Assembly: GCA_949293315.1 (NCBI GenBank)
Contig: CASFCH010000009.1
Location: 150,427-214,426 of the forward strand
DNA length: 64,000 nucleotides
Source: an uncultured Oscillospiraceae bacterium
Lineage (GTDB): Bacteria > Bacillota > Clostridia > Oscillospirales > Acutalibacteraceae
Direction: 5' to 3'
Shown here: positions 61,183 to 64,000 of the stretch, piece by piece
How the letters are laid out: every line of letters starts with the position of its first letter
Position numbering within the stretch: position 1 is the stretch's first letter
Program-made: the position numbers and the translations under genes
The notes under the pieces: model-generated
Databases searched by the model: none
Told to the model about the DNA's origin: nothing
What the model saw: the letters and a program-made list of their open reading frames with translations, nothing else

Positions 61183-63117
61183 TTAACGTCCCTTCTCCTG
61201 TTTGACACGCAAAATGCGGGAGGCATTGAGCACCGCGAGCACGGAGACGCCCACGTCCGCGAACACGGCCGCCCACATGGAGGCCAGGCCCAGCGCGCCG
61301 AGCAGCAGCACGGCCATTTTTACGATCAGGGCGAAGGCGATATTGAACTTGACAATGCCTATGGTTCGGCGGAAGAGGCGGATGGCCTCCGCCAGGCGGG
61401 AGGGGCGGTTGTTCGTCAGAACGATGTCCCCGGCTTCGATCGCCGCATCCGTGCCCAGCCCCATCGCCACGCCGACGTCCGCCGTCGCGAGCACGGGCGC
61501 ATCGTTGATCCCGTCGCCGACAAAGACAGTCCCGGCGCTGCCCTGCCTCAGTTCCTCGAGGGCGGTAACCTTGTCCTCGGGGAGCAATCCGGCGCGGTAC
61601 TCCGTAATGCCGCACGCCTGCGCCGTCTGGGCGGCGGCGTTTTCATTGTCCCCGGTGAGCATGACCACGTGCTTTACGCCTAATTGCTTCAGTTCGCGGA
61701 CAGTCTGCGCGGCGTCATCCCGGACGGTGCCGGACACCTGCACTGCGCCGATCAGTTCACCTGCCACGCACACATAGACCTGCGCGGGCGGCAGGGCGGA
61801 AATATCCAGCCCGGATCGTTCCATCATGGCTTTCCCGCCGCACAGGACTTTTTTACCCAGCACCTGCGCGGACGCGCCGTGCCCAGGCGTCTCCTGAAAG
61901 TCGGCTATGGCGGCCTCGTCTGTCTTGCCATAGGCGGCGACGATGGCCTTTGCGATCGGGTGATTGGAGTAGTATTCGCACCCGGCGGCGTATTGAAGCG
62001 TTTCCTCCTCCGTGTGGCCGGGGGCGGGGATCACCCTGCTGACGGCGAGTTCGCCCGTGGTGAGCGTGCCGGTCTTATCAAAGACGACCGTATCGGCCTT
62101 TGAGAGCTTTTCAATAAATTCGCCGCCCTTGACGAGAATGCCCCGCTTGGAGGCGGCGCCGATCCCGGCAAAGAAGCTCAGCGGGACGGAGAGCACCAAG
62201 GCGCACGGGCAGGAGGCCACCAGGAAGATCAGAGAGCGGTGGATCCACTCGCCCCAGTTCCCTGTGATCAGGGAGGGGATCACCGCGAGCAGGACTGCCG
62301 CCGCGACGACGGCCGGCGTATAGATGCGGGCAAATTTGCTCACCGTCCGCTCGGCCGACGCCTTGCGGGAGGCGGCGTTTTCCACCATGTCGATGATGCG
62401 GCTGGCGGCGGAGTCGCCATAGGAATTTGTCACTTCAATTTCCAATGTGCCGGAGCCGTTGATCATGCCGCTGAGGGACTGCGTCCCGGCGGAGGCCTCG
62501 ATCGGGATGCTCTCGCCCGTGATGGCGGAGGCGTCCAAACTCGACTGACCGCTGCGGACAGTGCCGTCGAGCGGGACGCGCTCAAAGGGAAGTACGGTGA
62601 TGACTGTCCCAATGGCGATTTCTTCCGCGCGCTTTTTCACCAGTGTGCCATTCTCCATTACATTGGCCGTGTCGGGGCGGATCTCCGTCAGTGCTGCGAT
62701 TGACTTCTTGGAGCGGTTGACGGCGAATTCCTCAAACATCTCACCCACCTGAAAGAAGATGGTCACAACCGCGGCCTCCGGGAATTCCCCGATGATGCAG
62801 GCGGCGATCACGGCGATGGAGACGAGCAGATGCTCGTCGAGCCGGAGTTTGAGCAGGGCCCTGATCCCGTCGATCAAGACGGGATATCCGGCCAGCACTG
62901 CCGCCGCTGCAAAGGAGATATTTGAGACAAACTCCGGCAGGCTGTCAAACAGGCGCAGGATAAATCCGGCCGCCATCAGGACAGCGGCAATGATGAGGGA
63001 GACAACAGGCCAGAGACTTTTTTTGCCGCCGCCGCTGTGGCTATGATGATCGTGGCTGCAGCCGCAGTCCAGATCCATTTCCGCGGGCGTGTGGCTGTGT
63101 TCCGCGCGCGCCTGCAT
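61183..63117 (-). CDS. Heavy-metal P1B-type ATPase (Zn/Cd/Co exporter)
   Basis: 644 residues, eight predicted helices. It has no N-terminal HMA domain; instead a short His/Cys-rich tail (CGCSHDHHSHSGGG) may bind metal. CPC motif at Cys303-Pro-Cys305 in the transport helix, phosphorylation site DKTGT (Asp347), HP locus SNHPIAKA and GDGINDAP hinge. ATG 63117 is preferred because AGGAGG lies 8 nt upstream; an ATG at 63144 would overlap the arsR gene end. It is regulated with the ArsR repressor. Confidence 0.93.
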   Translation of the reverse strand: MQARAEHSHTPAEMDLDCGCSHDHHSHSGGGKKSLWPVVSLIIAAVLMAAGFILRLFDSLPEFVSNISFAAAAVLAGYPVLIDGIRALLKLRLDEHLLVSIAVIAACIIGEFPEAAVVTIFFQVGEMFEEFAVNRSKKSIAALTEIRPDTANVMENGTLVKKRAEEIAIGTVITVLPFERVPLDGTVRSGQSSLDASAITGESIPIEASAGTQSLSGMINGSGTLEIEVTNSYGDSAASRIIDMVENAASRKASAERTVSKFARIYTPAVVAAAVLLAVIPSLITGNWGEWIHRSLIFLVASCPCALVLSVPLSFFAGIGAASKRGILVKGGEFIEKLSKADTVVFDKTGTLTTGELAVSRVIPAPGHTEEETLQYAAGCEYYSNHPIAKAIVAAYGKTDEAAIADFQETPGHGASAQVLGKKVLCGGKAMMERSGLDISALPPAQVYVCVAGELIGAVQVSGTVRDDAAQTVRELKQLGVKHVVMLTGDNENAAAQTAQACGITEYRAGLLPEDKVTALEELRQGSAGTVFVGDGINDAPVLATADVGVAMGLGTDAAIEAGDIVLTNNRPSRLAEAIRLFRRTIGIVKFNIAFALIVKMAVLLLGALGLASMWAAVFADVGVSVLAVLNASRILRVKQEKGR

Positions 63118-63136
63118 GGGGCATGCCTCCTGTTTT

Positions 63137-63529
63137 TTACGCATTCTCCATCAGTCCTCTCTTGTGCAGGATGTGTTCCAGGCCGGCCTGGAAGATGGTG
63201 TGAACGTGCTCGTCATCGAGCGCGTAATAGATGGTTTTTCCATCGCGGCGCGGGCGGACGAGCCCGGCCGAGCGCAGGATCCGCAGCTGATGGGAGACGG
63301 CACTCTGCCCGGCATCGAGCACCTCCGCCAGATCTCCGACGCACATCTCGCGGTCGAGCAGGGCGCACAGGATGCGGATCCGTGTGCTGTCTCCAAACAC
63401 CTTGAACAGCTCGGACAGATCATACAGCACCTCGATGTCCGGCATATTCAGCCCCTGTGCGCAGTGATGGCAGCAACTGTCCTCCGCCATTTCCGAGGGG
63501 ATTGATGCCTTTTTATTCACATCGGCCAT
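63137..63529 (-). CDS. ArsR/SmtB-family metal-sensing repressor
   Basis: 130 residues. N-terminal DSCCHHCAQ cluster resembles the metal site of CadC/SmtB; the winged helix is EMCVGDLAEVLDAGQSAVSHQLRILRSAGLV with the RDGKTIYYAL wing, and HVHTIFQAGLEH is the alpha-5 ligand region (His). CTGGAGG lies before the ATG at 63529. It controls the exporter gene 19 nt downstream through the operator at 63555-63578. Confidence 0.95.
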   Translation of the reverse strand: MADVNKKASIPSEMAEDSCCHHCAQGLNMPDIEVLYDLSELFKVFGDSTRIRILCALLDREMCVGDLAEVLDAGQSAVSHQLRILRSAGLVRPRRDGKTIYYALDDEHVHTIFQAGLEHILHKRGLMENA

Positions 63530-63554
63530 CGAAAAAACCTCCAGTTTAAAATGT

Positions 63555-63578
63555 ACATATGAATATATATTCATATGT
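63555..63578. promoter_or_regulatory. ArsR/SmtB-type operator (24-bp perfect palindrome)
   Basis: ACATATGAATAT followed directly by its reverse complement. The ATATGAA-type half-site matches CadC/SmtB operators. It lies 9 bp past the -10 box of the promoter at 63587-63615, so it overlaps the transcription start. Confidence 0.92.
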
Positions 63579-63586
63579 TTGCTTTT

Positions 63587-63615
63587 ATTATATGCAGTTT
63601 TTCCGGGAAAGTCAA
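63587..63615 (-). promoter_or_regulatory. Promoter of the arsR-ATPase operon
   Basis: Minus strand TTGACT (63615-63610), 17 bp, TATAAT (63592-63587). Confidence 0.8.
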
Positions 63616-63849
63616 TACTTGTTTTCAAATTGAATAAAAATTTACACATGTGTTTTGGAAAGAACTTTTGTCGGCAGCGGATCCGTGAATACTGCGGCGG
63701 GAGGATGCCTGTTTGCCGGGAATCAACTCCGGACTGCGGTTAGGGGGCTCAGGCACTGAAGCGGCGGCACCGGCGCTGGCCTGCAGGGCCCCGTGCGGGT
63801 GGAGGGGAGGTGTTTTCGGATTTTCGTGAGTGTCCGTATTTTCAACGTG

Positions 63850-63888
63850 AAAGGCCGGCCCTGATTTACAATACCAGGGCCGGCCCTT
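63850..63888 (-). terminator. Terminator of the truncated end gene
   Basis: AAAGGCCGGCCCTG (63850-63863) pairs with CAGGGCCGGCCCTT (63875-63888) around an 11-nt loop, with one mismatch. It lies 22 bp past the stop of the gene at the right edge; the minus-side T tract is short. Confidence 0.7.
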
Positions 63889-63910
63889 GCATACGGCGCT
63901 TAAATCGTCA

Positions 63911-64000
63911 TCAATACTGCGATACGTTGGCGTTCTCGTAAGTGGAGTGCTTATTGACATTGAGCAGCTCGTCGATATAGAAGTTGCTGCGCTGATCGAG
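63911..64000 (-). CDS. C-terminal end of an unknown protein (partial)
   Basis: The last 29 codons of a minus-strand gene, open to the window edge, ending YENANVSQY and a TGA at 63913-63911. It is too short to assign a family. The terminator at 63850-63888 supports its reality. Confidence 0.55.
   Translation of the reverse strand, partial: LDQRSNFYIDELLNVNKHSTYENANVSQY

Larger units (their letters stand above)
63530..63910. other. Control region of the metal-resistance operon and next gene end
   Basis: Holds the perfect operator at 63555-63578, the ArsR promoter at 63587-63615 and the terminator at 63850-63888. I see no gene here; the minus-strand frame at 63625-63960 overlaps these control elements and has no coding character. 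Confidence 0.55.

Noticed and set aside
63625..63960. A 111-codon minus-strand frame near the right edge
   Set aside because: It overlaps a terminator and the end of another gene; the residue pattern is unstructured and proline-rich.
1..64000. CRISPR array, prophage or insertion sequence
   Set aside because: I saw no regularly spaced repeats, no cas genes, no phage structural genes and no transposase in any frame. Mobility signs are limited to the tRNA-end repeat and the gpmI fragment.

Overview
The window reads as a chromosomal segment of a moderately high-G+C Clostridia-type Firmicute, possibly Oscillospirales/Ruminococcaceae-like. The order-level guess is an inference from gene content and style. 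Strong AGGAGG-type ribosome sites, sigma-A promoters, a perfect CIRCE/HrcA box, Mini-RNase III, a YitT protein, LytTR and XRE regulators and an NPGTG-type surface anchor all point to Firmicutes. Most genes are intact and densely packed. A few segments (about 5.2-6.1, 20.8-22, 32.2-34.7 and 37.3-41.2 kb) look more AT-rich and accessory.

Layout. 0-5 kb: the end of an S41-like protease whose catalytic residues look degenerate, then glpK behind a promoter plus attenuator-like hairpin, a type-2 malate/lactate dehydrogenase and malic enzyme (glycerol and C4/C3 acid metabolism). 5-13 kb: an unknown secreted protein, a GPH-type sugar symporter, typA/bipA, then an amidohydrolase, a GH20 hexosaminidase and a YfcE phosphodiesterase. 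13.4-18.6 kb: two ABC exporter half-transporters and a LytTR two-component pair, with a tandem LytTR-type box between the two units. 18.8-23.9 kb: a CIRCE-controlled small heat-shock protein, a GrpB-family/membrane protein pair, a methyltransferase, and an autoregulated MarR-MATE unit. 24-27.5 kb: a heterodimeric multidrug ABC exporter. 27.8-32.2 kb: a small unknown protein and the pgk-tpiA-gpmI glycolytic operon.

32.2-41.4 kb is the most interesting part. After gpmI come a secreted-protein gene interrupted by an in-frame TGA, a small membrane protein, an orphan copy of the last 12 codons of gpmI with mostly synonymous changes, an HNH endonuclease with an N-terminal HTH-like region, and a UvrA2-like ATPase. 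Next is a 3.5-kb islet bounded by a perfect 13-bp repeat of the 3' end of tRNA-Ser(GCU). Its only intact gene is an SF1 helicase fused to a C-terminal nuclease-like domain. The displaced tRNA end is followed at once by a terminator. This resembles a compact tRNA-borne mobile defence islet without its own integrase.

41.5-47 kb is a carbohydrate locus transcribed divergently from back-to-back promoters (GH36-like glycosidase; membrane metallophosphoesterase, TIM-barrel isomerase, GH16 lipoprotein). 47-55.7 kb holds a GNAT acetyltransferase, an MFS transporter, mntP, a sugar O-acetyltransferase, an MBL hydrolase, yebC, and the obgE-mrnC-yitT run plus a small XRE regulator. 56-61 kb carries a Crp/Fnr-type regulator, an 862-residue wall-anchored protein made of two related halves, and an O-antigen-ligase-like polymerase. 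61-63.6 kb is a metal-resistance operon (ArsR repressor and CPC-type P-type ATPase) with a perfect 24-bp operator. The window ends inside another minus-strand gene.
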